The notes below the pieces were generated by a model, which worked only from the letters and a program-made list of their open reading frames with translations, ran no database searches and was not told the DNA's origin. Both the position numbers and the translations under genes were made by a program. Positions 1-5,917 of a stretch of DNA of 9,603 nt are shown here, in pieces. The stretch comes from Bacillota bacterium (GTDB taxonomy: Bacteria; Bacillota_E; JAJZYS01; JAILZS01), in contig JAKASY010000037.1 of assembly GCA_021817625.1 (NCBI GenBank), forward strand, positions 1 to 9,603, given 5' to 3'. The stretch's first letter is position 1. Each line of letters begins with the position of its first letter.

Positions 1-136
1 CTGGATCGTCCTCTTCACCGGTGACTACCCGACCGGCCTGCTGGCCTTCCACACGGGCATCCTGCGCTGGTCCGCCCGGCTGTCTGGATGGCTCTTCGGC
101 GTCACGGACGCGTACCCGCCCTTCCGGCTGGGCTAG
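1..136 (+). CDS. C-terminal fragment of a DUF4389-type membrane-associated protein
   Basis: The frame starting at base 2 is open from the window edge to a TAG at 134-136 and gives 44 residues. It contains the pattern LFTGDYP, then FHTGILRW, and ends TDAYPPFRLG. This series (TGxYP, GxLRWxxR, aromatic residues, TDxYPPF near the C-terminus) is the one I associate with the DUF4389 family, whose members usually have one or two membrane spans and no established biochemical role. The N-terminus lies outside the window, so length, start and membrane topology cannot be judged. The stop lies only 6 bp from the stop of the convergent malY gene, leaving no room for a separate terminator between them. The family call rests on motif memory over a short fragment; the coding frame itself is likely real because it ends exactly where the convergent gene ends. 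Confidence 0.66.
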   Translation, partial: WIVLFTGDYPTGLLAFHTGILRWSARLSGWLFGVTDAYPPFRLG

Positions 137-142
137 GCGGGG

Positions 143-1330
143 TCAGCGGCGGCGAGTGGCCGCGGCCGCCGCCATGCGCTCCAGCGCCTCGGCCAGCATC
201 GAGCGCGGGCACGCGATGTTGATGCGCTCGAAGCCGGCCCCCTCCGCGCCGAACACCTGGCCGTCGTTCAGGGCCACACGCGCCTCGTCGCGCATGAACG
301 TGGAGAGCTCGTCCGCGTCCATCCCCAGGCCGCGGCAGTCCAGCCACACCAGGTAGGTCCCCTCCGGGTGGATGGGCCGGATCTCGGGGATCTCGCGCGC
401 GAGGAAGTCCTCCAGAAAGGCCAGGTTTCCCGCCAGGTAGGCGCGCAGCTCGTCGAGCCAGTCGGCGCACCGCCCGTAGGCCGCCTTGAGGGCCTCGAGG
501 GCGAAGGCGTTGCCGAACGACTTGGGCACGAGGGCGACCGCGTCCATGTGGTCCGCGAGGCGCCTTCGCAGGTCGGGGTCGGCGACGATCGCGTAGGCGC
601 TCTGCAGGCCGGCGAGGTTGAACGTCTTCGTGGGCGCGGCGAGGACGATCGAGTTTCGCGCGTAGGCCTCGCCGATCGATCCATACGGCACGTGCTGCAC
701 GCCCGGGTAGGTCAGGTCGCCGTGCACCTCGTCGGACACGACGAGAATGCCGTGCTCGTTGCAGATGTCGCCCAGGCCCGTGAGCTCCTCGCGCGTCCAC
801 ACGCGCCCGACGGGGTTGTGGGGGCTGCACAGGATGAGCATCCGCGCGCCCGAGCGCGCCTTGGCGCGCAGGTCGTCCAGGTCCATGCGGTAGCGGCCGC
901 CGTCGAGCACGAGCGGATTGTCGACCACTGCGCGGCCGTTGCGCTCGACCACCTGGGTGAACGGGTGGTAGACGGGCCGCTGGATGATCACGCCGTCGCC
1001 CAGGTCGGTGAAGGCGCCGAGGGCATAGATCAGGTTCATGATCACGCCAGGGCCGAAGACGATCCACTCCCGTGGGACCACCCAGCCGTGGCGCGTCTCA
1101 AGCCAGTCGGCGACGGCCTGGTACAGGGCCTCGTCGTAGTCGGTGTACCCGAAGACGAGGTGGCGGGCGCGCGTCGCGAGCGCCTCGACGATGGCGCCCG
1201 GAGCGGCGAAGTCCATGTCGGCCACCCACATGGGCAAGAGATCCGCGCGCCCGTAGTGCTTCGCGAGGCCGTCCCACTTCTCGGACGCCGTGCCGCGTCG
1301 CTCGATACGCGAGTCGAAGTCGTAAGGCAT
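143..1330 (-). CDS. malY: MalY/PatB family PLP-dependent C-S beta-lyase (cystathionine beta-lyase type aminotransferase)
   Basis: A 395-residue fold-type I PLP enzyme, close to the usual 385-400 of the family. These enzymes cleave cystathionine or cysteine conjugates to a thiol, pyruvate and ammonia in the cytoplasm, in methionine/cysteine metabolism. Visible landmarks: MWVADMDF at 34-41; SPHNPVG at 169-175, with Asn172 expected to contact PLP; SDEVHGDL at 199-206, with Asp200 expected to pair with the pyridine nitrogen; APTKTFNLAG at 232-241, with Lys235 as the Schiff-base lysine; and ERINIACPRS at 368-377, with Arg369 as the expected substrate carboxylate binder. The ATG at 1330 is chosen because GGGAGGGG lies 7 nt upstream and family homology begins there (MPYDFDSRIERRG). 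The frame is open about 107 codons further upstream, but that stretch is Arg/Ala-rich and resembles no protein. The gene stands alone, convergent with the DUF4389 gene. Whether it is a cystathionine beta-lyase or a cysteine desulfhydrase cannot be told from sequence. Confidence 0.94.
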   Translation of the reverse strand: MPYDFDSRIERRGTASEKWDGLAKHYGRADLLPMWVADMDFAAPGAIVEALATRARHLVFGYTDYDEALYQAVADWLETRHGWVVPREWIVFGPGVIMNLIYALGAFTDLGDGVIIQRPVYHPFTQVVERNGRAVVDNPLVLDGGRYRMDLDDLRAKARSGARMLILCSPHNPVGRVWTREELTGLGDICNEHGILVVSDEVHGDLTYPGVQHVPYGSIGEAYARNSIVLAAPTKTFNLAGLQSAYAIVADPDLRRRLADHMDAVALVPKSFGNAFALEALKAAYGRCADWLDELRAYLAGNLAFLEDFLAREIPEIRPIHPEGTYLVWLDCRGLGMDADELSTFMRDEARVALNDGQVFGAEGAGFERINIACPRSMLAEALERMAAAAATRRR

Positions 1331-1337
1331 GGCCGTG

Positions 1338-1345
1338 CCCCTCCC
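1338..1345 (-). promoter_or_regulatory. Ribosome binding site of malY
   Basis: On the minus strand GGGAGGGG is followed by 7 nt (CACGGCC) and then ATG. It fixes the start at 1330 rather than the open frame upstream. Confidence 0.85.
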
Positions 1346-1346
1346 T

Positions 1347-1360
1347 TGTTTAGGTGAACA
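1347..1360. promoter_or_regulatory. Candidate operator: imperfect palindrome beside the malY RBS
   Basis: The 14 bases TGTTTAGGTGAACA read as an inverted repeat: the outer four pairs match, then one G-T mismatch, then one match, around a GG centre. It lies 17-30 bases before the malY start codon and abuts the ribosome binding site, where a repressor or an RNA hairpin could act. It is also in the only A/T-rich patch of the region, so it may overlap the promoter. Function is inferred from position and symmetry only; no named regulator is implied. Confidence 0.2.
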
Positions 1361-1560
1361 GTTCGACTTCGTGGGGCACCATCCTCGCCGCCGCGCACGC
1401 GTGGCGCCAGGTCGGGTGGCGCGACCGAGTTGGACGGGCGCGACCGCTCCGGCACCCATCTTCCATGGGGTGCTCGCGCAGGCGACGCGGATTCCGGCCT
1501 CTCGGGCAGGCACAATGTGGCGACGGACGCGGACCCGGCCGCGTAAGGCCGGCCCGTTCG

Positions 1561-1578
1561 CTGCCCTGAAGAGGGCGG
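1561..1578. repeat. Small hairpin, 7-bp stem with tetraloop
   Basis: GCCCT (1563-1567) and AGGGC (1572-1576) pair around a GAAG loop, extended by one G-U and one C-G pair to 1561 and 1578. No T-run follows on either strand, so it is not a standard intrinsic terminator. It is the first of three dyads within about 80 bp. Confidence 0.35.
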
Positions 1579-1589
1579 AGGCGCCGGCG

Positions 1590-1605
1590 GTACTGCGCGC
1601 AGCAC
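1590..1605. repeat. 16-bp palindrome with one mismatched pair
   Basis: GTACTGCGCGCAGCAC pairs with itself in seven of eight positions; only the third pair (A/C) fails. Its centre is 36 bp from that of the next palindrome. It could be a protein binding site for a dimeric regulator. In DNA this rich in G and C, chance dyads of this kind are not rare, so function is uncertain. Confidence 0.3.
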
Positions 1606-1625
1606 TGGCGCGGGGGCGAGCGATG

Positions 1626-1641
1626 CCCGTGCGAGCACGGG
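1626..1641. repeat. 16-bp inverted repeat (7-bp arms, 2-bp centre)
   Basis: CCCGTGC (1626-1632) and GCACGGG (1635-1641) are perfect complements around GA. The site lies about 134 bp before the secreted propeller gene and about 295 bp before malY. As RNA it would form a 6-bp stem with a CGAG loop. There is no T-run, so a terminator is unlikely; an operator for a dimeric regulator is the better guess. Confidence 0.35.
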
Positions 1642-1761
1642 AGAGGGCCACCGACTTTCCCGGGCCACCCGCTCCGAAACTCCATGGCAGCGCCGTACCG
1701 TCAGGTCGGCGTCAGTCCGCGGCGGTGCTGACCATGGAGGCAGTCGAGGCGGCGGAACGCC

Positions 1762-1770
1762 AGGAGGTGG
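1762..1770 (+). promoter_or_regulatory. Ribosome binding site deciding a GTG start
   Basis: AGGAGG at 1762-1767, within AGGAGGTGG, lies 7 nt before the GTG at 1775. This near-perfect anti-16S match is the main reason for choosing the GTG and shows that the following frame is a translated gene. Confidence 0.85.
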
Positions 1771-1774
1771 GGCT

Positions 1775-3217
1775 GTGCGTGCTTGGCCAGGTCGTTTCGT
1801 GGGACGGGTGCTGGAGGCCGCTCTCCTCGCAGCCCTCGTGGTGGTGCCAAGCACCGGCCTCGCGTTGGCACAGGCCAAACCCACTCCGACGCTTCCGAAT
1901 CTTGACCACGCCGTGGGCTTTCCCACAGCCGGGCCGCCCAGGTCACTCCCCAGCTCCTTTGGCTTTCCGGTCTACCTGGGAGGAATGGTCGCCACGCCGC
2001 TTCTTCTCCCGGGCGGAGGGTCGATCGTATACCTCCAGCCCAAGTCCGAGGGATCGTGCTTGGGCAACGCGGAACAATGCCCACCTGCGCCGGAGCTCCA
2101 ACGCTTCGCACCCGGCGGCCCTCCGAAAGGTCAATTCGAGAGGCCCACATGGACCTATACGCTCAAGCCGCCTATGGAGGCGTCCCAACCCGTCTGGTGG
2201 CGTGGCGCCATCACGTTTGCCGCGTTCGAGGATGAGTCTGGGGGCTCGCCGGCGCCCGCGCGCATCGTGCGCCTTAGCCTGACGGGACACGAGCTTTCTA
2301 GCGTTACGCTCCCGTTGCCGGCCGCGCTGGCCCAGGTTTCGATCGGGACGACGTATGCGCAAGTTACCCCGGAAGCCAACGGCCTGCTTGTGTACGAGGC
2401 TGTCGAGCAGACCGTTGGAGGGGCGCCCGCGCCGGTGCTCGAGCTTCTTGAGCCCGACGGCTCCGTGCGATGGGAGCGGTCCGTCACGCCCAACGTGCTG
2501 TGGGACCGCGGCTCGGTCATCCTCCTCGAGCCGCACACCGGCGACTTCGAGGCGTTGTCGGAGCCCGACGGCAGCCCCCTCTGGCAGGTGAGCATGGCGG
2601 GCCAAGGCTTGCTCGGCGTATCCGATCACACGATATTCTTCCTCCCTCAGCATTCCGCCAACTTCTACGGCCCCGACTACCTCACCGCCCGAAACGCGTC
2701 GACGGGTGTCGTCCTCTGGCATCGCACGCTGCGCTACGCGTGGTTCCAGGGCCTGGAGGCCTCCGGAAACGGAGTCGTCTTCTGCAACAACGAGGCCGCG
2801 ATCCATTCGGCGGACCACTCCCCACCCATCTGCACCCGGTACGCAGACCTTACGGGCGCGCTACAGGCGTCGATCGTCGTGCCAAACGCACCCGCCGGCT
2901 CGGTTGCGACGCCCCTCGCCTCGTCGCCAACCTACCTGCTCGTCCGGGTGGACAAGGCTCCGTTCAAGCCGCCCCCGTCCGCACCGCGGGGTTACCGTTG
3001 CGATGGCGTCGTCGGCATCTGCACACCGGCCGCCATCTTTACCGAGGCGGTTCCATGGTCCGGCAAGGGACCAACCGCCATCCGTGCCGGCGACCCCGGC
3101 GTTGACGACCTTACGTACGACCTCGGACCCCACACCGCGGTGACCGTGACCTCGCCTTCGTATGCGTGGGTATGGGGCCAGGTCCCTGCCTCCATGTCCG
3201 TTTCGCGGCGTGGATAG
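1775..3217 (+). CDS. Secreted beta-propeller-like protein of unknown function
   Basis: A 480-residue protein with a strong RBS and a classical signal peptide: Arg residues near the N-terminus, a hydrophobic core at about 13-31, and a likely AQA/K cleavage after residue 34. It is therefore exported. I do not recognise the family. The mature part shows repeating 40-60 residue units that end in DGxxxW-type motifs: EPDGSVRWERSV at 226-237, EPDGSPLWQVSM at 263-274, and NASTGVVLWHRTL at 307-319. Hydrophobic strands such as SIVYLQP and TIFFLPQ lie in the repeats. This is the look of a PQQ-like or WD-like propeller, and I count about six or seven possible blades between residues 65 and 395. There are six cysteines (95, 102, 337, 353, 409, 416), possibly three disulfides, as expected outside the cell. 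Codon use is more mixed, with many A/T third bases, than in the neighbouring genes, which hints at a different origin. No partner gene is adjacent; both sides are non-coding. It carries no cell-wall anchor or lipobox, and no catalytic motif was seen. Confidence 0.82.
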   Translation: MRAWPGRFVGRVLEAALLAALVVVPSTGLALAQAKPTPTLPNLDHAVGFPTAGPPRSLPSSFGFPVYLGGMVATPLLLPGGGSIVYLQPKSEGSCLGNAEQCPPAPELQRFAPGGPPKGQFERPTWTYTLKPPMEASQPVWWRGAITFAAFEDESGGSPAPARIVRLSLTGHELSSVTLPLPAALAQVSIGTTYAQVTPEANGLLVYEAVEQTVGGAPAPVLELLEPDGSVRWERSVTPNVLWDRGSVILLEPHTGDFEALSEPDGSPLWQVSMAGQGLLGVSDHTIFFLPQHSANFYGPDYLTARNASTGVVLWHRTLRYAWFQGLEASGNGVVFCNNEAAIHSADHSPPICTRYADLTGALQASIVVPNAPAGSVATPLASSPTYLLVRVDKAPFKPPPSAPRGYRCDGVVGICTPAAIFTEAVPWSGKGPTAIRAGDPGVDDLTYDLGPHTAVTVTSPSYAWVWGQVPASMSVSRRG

Positions 3218-3332
3218 AAACCGGCTACGCCGACGCGGCCGCGCCCGGGCCAGCGAGCCCTTCTGCCACGAAGATGGAATCCGGCGTAGAGCGGTGTCGG
3301 GGCGGCGCTTTGCGCAGGGTCTGCGGCATCAT

Positions 3333-3349
3333 CACCTGCCAACCAGGTG
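3333..3349. repeat. Perfect hairpin, 6-bp stem and 5-nt loop
   Basis: CACCTG (3333-3338) and CAGGTG (3344-3349) pair around CCAAC. It lies 116 bp after the stop of the secreted propeller gene. No T-run is present, so it is at best a weak terminator or a processing or stabilising structure. Confidence 0.3.
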
Positions 3350-3504
3350 CGTAGCCAGGGCGCGCCGCCGCCGGGATCACACGCCGCCGGGCCCAAGCAG
3401 CGGCCGGATACGATACCAGTGGGGTACGAGGCACACGTTTGCGGTACGTCGGGCCGGTGCAGGGTAACAGGATCCGAGCAGTCCGCGTCCGGTCGGCCAC
3501 GCAC

Positions 3505-3519
3505 TCGCCCGTGGGGCGA
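3505..3519. repeat. Perfect hairpin, 6-bp G/C-rich stem
   Basis: TCGCCC (3505-3510) and GGGCGA (3514-3519) pair around GTG, about 36 bp beyond the stop of the PHP gene on the minus strand. There is no T-run. With the next hairpin it could serve as the 3' end structure of the operon mRNA. Confidence 0.3.
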
Positions 3520-3530
3520 ACGCCGGTCCT

Positions 3531-3548
3531 CTTGCGCGGCGTCGCAAG
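3531..3548 (-). terminator. Weak candidate 3' end hairpin of the ABC-GDPD-PHP operon
   Basis: CTTGCG (3531-3536) and CGCAAG (3543-3548) form a perfect 6-bp stem with a 6-nt loop, beginning 6 bp after the PHP stop codon on the minus strand. Position fits a transcript end, but no T-run follows, so this is not a standard intrinsic terminator. It may only protect the 3' end. Confidence 0.25.
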
Positions 3549-3554
3549 CGGCGC

Positions 3555-5045
3555 TCAGTGGCCGGATGCGGGCGCGACGTCCCGCCAGCGCGTGGCGGGC
3601 GGCTCGGGCCGGGGTCCGACCGACACCGGGCCGGTGAACGCGACGAGGCGTTCATCCACGTCGCGCACCTCGAGGCGCAGCCAGCGGTAAACGCCGGGCG
3701 CCGCCGCCGTCGTCCACTCGTACGCGCGACCGCCGGCCAGCGGCTGGGTGGCGACCTCCCGCCCGTTCTCGAGCCAGCGCAGGCGTCCGCCCGCGGGCTC
3801 GCCGTCGAGAGCCACGCGCAGCCGGACGGGCCGGCCGTCGTCGGGCAGGTGGTCCCCCGGCAGGTAGCGCTGGCCGCCGCACTCGGCGCGGGGATCGAGC
3901 GCGGGCCCCCGCGTCACGTAGATGCGGCCTCGCCGCACCGCGGCCAGGATGGCGGCCGGCGAGAGCTCCTCGGCCCACACGCAGGTCGCCGGGTCGCCCA
4001 CCTCCTGGGGCGGCCCGCCCGGCACGTGGGACTCGCCGGGCAGGAGGTGGACGTCGCTGCCGCCGACGCCCGCGATGCGGTGGCCGAGCGCCCACAGGCG
4101 GTCCCACAGGACGAGGGCCCTCTCGGTCGCCTCGTCATTGTCCGGGTAGGTCGGGTCGTTCTGCACCTCGAGGGTGTGGAACAGGTCCATCGGCACGTCC
4201 GGCCACTGCCACGCCCAGGGGGGCAGGAGCGGGTGGTTGAGGCTGCACAGGGCCCCCGCCCGCGCCTGCTGGCGGAGGACCGCCTCCATGCCGTCGCCGC
4301 TCTCCAGGACGGGGGCGGTGCCGTGCCACAGGGGCGGGAACGTGCGGGTGCCGAGGCTGTTCCAGTGGCCGCGCGTCGAGGTGAACTCGTCGCCGGGAAT
4401 CACCAGGAGCGGGGTGTCGCACCACGCGGTGGTCAGCGTGTTGTGCTCCGTGATCACGGCGAACTCCAGGCCGCGCGCCTGGGCCAACGCGGACAGCTGC
4501 TCCGCGCTCAGCTTGCTGTCGGACAGCAGGGTGTGCAGGTGGAAGTCGCCACGGTACCAGCGCGCACCCCGGCCGGCCGTGCGGTGGAAGTCGTAGCGGT
4601 CGTAGGCGTCCTGGCCGGGCGCGGCCGGCCGGCCGATCCAGGGCACGCGGCGGGTCTCCACGGCGGCGCGCGCCGGCGCCGCGCCGGCGTCGCCGTCGAG
4701 CTCGATGCGATAGCGCGGCTCGCTGCCAGGGCGTACCATCGCCGCCACGAGAAGGCGCCAGGTGCCGGGCGGCAGGGGGCCGGGGACGGCGCCCGGCCAC
4801 AGGCCGTCGTCGCCCGGCTCTGCGCTGTGCCGAAGGACGAGCTCCTCACCCGATCGCAGGCCCCAGTGCTGCACGCGCGTCGCACCGTCCGGGTCGACGA
4901 GGAACAGGTTGACCAGGGCCGTATCCTCGAAGCGCGAGCAGAGCCGGAGCCAGGCCAGACCGTCCGGCACGTCGATCGCGTAGGCGCGCACGAACAGGCG
5001 GCGGTCGGCGGGAATGCCCGGCTCATCGATCGCGTGCGACCACAT
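3555..5045 (-). CDS. PHP-domain metallohydrolase, CehA/McbA type
   Basis: A 496-residue protein with a central PHP metallo-phosphoesterase domain at about 163-375. Metal-ligand motifs are visible in order: DFHLHT (His169, His171), SDSKLS (Asp176), ITEHNT (Glu200, His201), PGDEFT (Glu220), LNHP (His271) and GGSDVH (Asp331, His333). The full set suggests an active enzyme with two or three metal ions. About 160 residues before and 120 after the PHP domain look like beta-sandwich modules, an architecture I associate with CehA/McbA-like proteins; some relatives hydrolyse carbamates, others phosphoesters. No signal peptide is seen, so it is probably cytoplasmic. It is the last gene of the operon. 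The ATG at 5045 is preferred because GAGGAGGG lies 7 nt upstream and overlaps the TGA of the GDPD gene, suggesting coupled translation; the frame is open 24 codons further up but without support. Activity on a product of the GDPD or on the imported substrate is inferred from context. Confidence 0.88.
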   Translation of the reverse strand: MWSHAIDEPGIPADRRLFVRAYAIDVPDGLAWLRLCSRFEDTALVNLFLVDPDGATRVQHWGLRSGEELVLRHSAEPGDDGLWPGAVPGPLPPGTWRLLVAAMVRPGSEPRYRIELDGDAGAAPARAAVETRRVPWIGRPAAPGQDAYDRYDFHRTAGRGARWYRGDFHLHTLLSDSKLSAEQLSALAQARGLEFAVITEHNTLTTAWCDTPLLVIPGDEFTSTRGHWNSLGTRTFPPLWHGTAPVLESGDGMEAVLRQQARAGALCSLNHPLLPPWAWQWPDVPMDLFHTLEVQNDPTYPDNDEATERALVLWDRLWALGHRIAGVGGSDVHLLPGESHVPGGPPQEVGDPATCVWAEELSPAAILAAVRRGRIYVTRGPALDPRAECGGQRYLPGDHLPDDGRPVRLRVALDGEPAGGRLRWLENGREVATQPLAGGRAYEWTTAAAPGVYRWLRLEVRDVDERLVAFTGPVSVGPRPEPPATRWRDVAPASGH

Positions 5046-5052
5046 GGCGCAT

Positions 5053-5060
5053 CCCTCCTC
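5053..5060 (-). promoter_or_regulatory. Ribosome binding site of the PHP gene, overlapping the GDPD stop
   Basis: GAGGAGGG on the minus strand shares its first two bases with the TGA of the upstream gene (5059-5061) and lies 7 nt before the ATG at 5045. Ribosomes ending on GDPD are placed at once on this site. Confidence 0.85.
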
Positions 5061-5865
5061 AGCAGCCGGCTGGGGCATCGGGGGCGAGGCACGAGCGGAT
5101 CTGCGCGGGGTCGTCACCGATCAGGCCGAGCATGCCCGGCCGGTGCCAGAGGTGCCGTGGCAAGCCGGGCGGCAGGCTGCCGCACCAGGCGATCGTCGGC
5201 AGCGCGCTGTCCCACTGCTCCGCCCACTCGGACAGCACGTCAAGGCGCGGCAGGAGGATGCGGGCGCCTGCCTCCTGGGCGAGGGCCCAGTTGTCCTTGG
5301 CCCAGCCGGCGACCGCCGCTCCCTCCGGTGGTGCGCCCAGGAGCAGGCCCAGGCGAACGGCCGGGCGCACGGCATGCATGGCCCGAAGCGCCGCCGCCTC
5401 GAACGACGTGACGAGCAGCGAGCGCGGATCAGCCGTCGCGCCGTCGAGCCAGCCCGTGGCGTCGAGCACGGACGCCACCGCCGCCGCCACCCGCTCCGGA
5501 TCGGCGCCGGCCTTGATCTCCACGTCCATGGCCAGGCCCTCCTGGGCGCACACGTGGCAGGTCTCGGCCAGCGTCGGCACGCGCGCCTGCTCGCCGTCCG
5601 GCCCGTCCGCCGCGCCCCGCACGCCGAGCGAGCGGATCTCGCTCAGGAGGGCCTGCGACACGGCGCCGCTTCCCGTCGTGGTGCGGTCCAGGGTGTCGTC
5701 GTGGAGCACGACGGGGTGGCCGTCGAGGGTGAGCCGGACGTCGAACTCCACGCCGTCGGCCCCCAGGGCGCGGGCGCGTCGGAACGAGGCAAGGGTGTTC
5801 TCCGGCCGCTGCCGGGGCGCACCGCGGTGCCCGTACACGAGCACGGTGCCGGGCGTCGACAGCAC
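5059..5865 (-). CDS. Glycerophosphodiester phosphodiesterase (GDPD, UgpQ type)
   Basis: A 268-residue TIM-barrel phosphodiesterase near the usual cytoplasmic UgpQ length (about 250). It hydrolyses glycerophosphodiesters to sn-glycerol-3-phosphate and an alcohol, using a divalent metal. Signature residues: HRG at 13-15 (His13 catalytic), PENT at 21-24, VEFDV at 39-43 (Glu40 and Asp42, metal), HDD at 55-57 (His55 catalytic), LDRTT at 59-63, PTLAE at 97-101, DVEIKAG at 114-120 (Glu116 metal, Lys118). GLIGDDP near the C-terminus matches the usual end of the barrel. There is no signal peptide, so it acts on imported substrate. The gene lies 52 bp after the second permease and runs into the RBS of the PHP gene. 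The start is uncertain. The first standard start is the GTG at 5865, whose GGGGA touches it and gives no spacer. An ACG at 5883 lies in frame 6 nt after GGGAGGGA and would add six residues. Homology begins at HRG in either case. Confidence 0.92.
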   Translation of the reverse strand: MLSTPGTVLVYGHRGAPRQRPENTLASFRRARALGADGVEFDVRLTLDGHPVVLHDDTLDRTTTGSGAVSQALLSEIRSLGVRGAADGPDGEQARVPTLAETCHVCAQEGLAMDVEIKAGADPERVAAAVASVLDATGWLDGATADPRSLLVTSFEAAALRAMHAVRPAVRLGLLLGAPPEGAAVAGWAKDNWALAQEAGARILLPRLDVLSEWAEQWDSALPTIAWCGSLPPGLPRHLWHRPGMLGLIGDDPAQIRSCLAPDAPAGC

Positions 5866-5889
5866 TCCCCTGTCGCTGAACGTGGCGGC

Positions 5890-5897
5890 TCCCTCCC
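5890..5897 (-). promoter_or_regulatory. Orphan-looking ribosome binding site before the GDPD gene
   Basis: GGGAGGGA on the minus strand closely matches the malY site. Six nt downstream (5881-5883) stands ACG, in frame with GDPD, where ATG would be expected. The first standard start, GTG at 5865, is 24 nt from the site, too far for normal use. Confidence 0.6.
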
Positions 5898-5917
5898 TTG
5901 CCTGCGGTCCGCGCCCT

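Larger units (their letters stand above)
1331..1774. other. Long divergent intergenic region with dyad symmetries, no gene recognised
   Basis: This 444-bp stretch separates the divergent starts of malY (-) and the secreted propeller gene (+). Several frames are open, but their products are Arg/Pro/Ala-rich, lack recognisable motifs and do not start at good ribosome binding sites, so I call no gene. It must hold both promoters. I could not find a convincing -35/-10 pair on either strand; the only A/T-rich patch is around 1346-1372 next to malY. It contains a cluster of inverted repeats at 1561-1578, 1590-1605 and 1626-1641, and an imperfect palindrome at 1347-1360, listed separately. Confidence 0.6.
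3218..3554. other. Convergent intergenic region, no gene recognised
   Basis: This 337-bp stretch lies between the stop of the secreted propeller gene (+) and the stop of the PHP hydrolase gene (-). Frames are open on both strands but give Arg/Pro-rich products without motifs or ribosome binding sites. Three small perfect hairpins occur, at 3333-3349, 3505-3519 and 3531-3548; none has a T-run. Transcription from both sides should end here, perhaps by Rho. The length is unusual for a simple tail-to-tail gap and may hold gene remnants, but I recognise none. Confidence 0.55.

Noticed and set aside
1410..1426. GGTCGGGTGGCGCGACC, containing the GGGTGG core seen in T-box leaders
   Set aside because: No T-box stem I, no antiterminator/terminator pair and no T-run follow on the plus strand, and the downstream gene is not an amino-acid or tRNA synthetase gene. 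It is a chance hairpin in G/C-rich DNA as far as can be seen.
1331..1651. N-terminal extension of malY by about 107 codons
   Set aside because: The extension is Arg/Ala-rich with no homology, while the ATG at 1330 has a strong RBS at normal spacing and matches the family N-terminus.
1680..1739. 8-bp inverted copies CTCCATGG (1680-1687) and CCATGGAG (1732-1739)
   Set aside because: CCATGG is itself a palindrome, so the pairing adds only one base pair beyond it on each side; chance explains it.
3225..3504. Possible small minus-strand gene in the convergent gap
   Set aside because: Two overlapping frames are open, neither has an RBS, a motif or a composition unlike shadow frames.
5046..5117. 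24-codon upstream extension of the PHP gene
   Set aside because: The extension overlaps the end of GDPD, has no RBS, and the ATG at 5045 has GAGGAGGG 7 nt upstream.
3558..5411. A 617-codon open frame on the plus strand opposite the PHP and GDPD genes
   Set aside because: Composition is Arg/Ala/Gly/Val-rich without motifs, and it mirrors two well-supported minus-strand genes. Long antisense frames are common at this G+C content.
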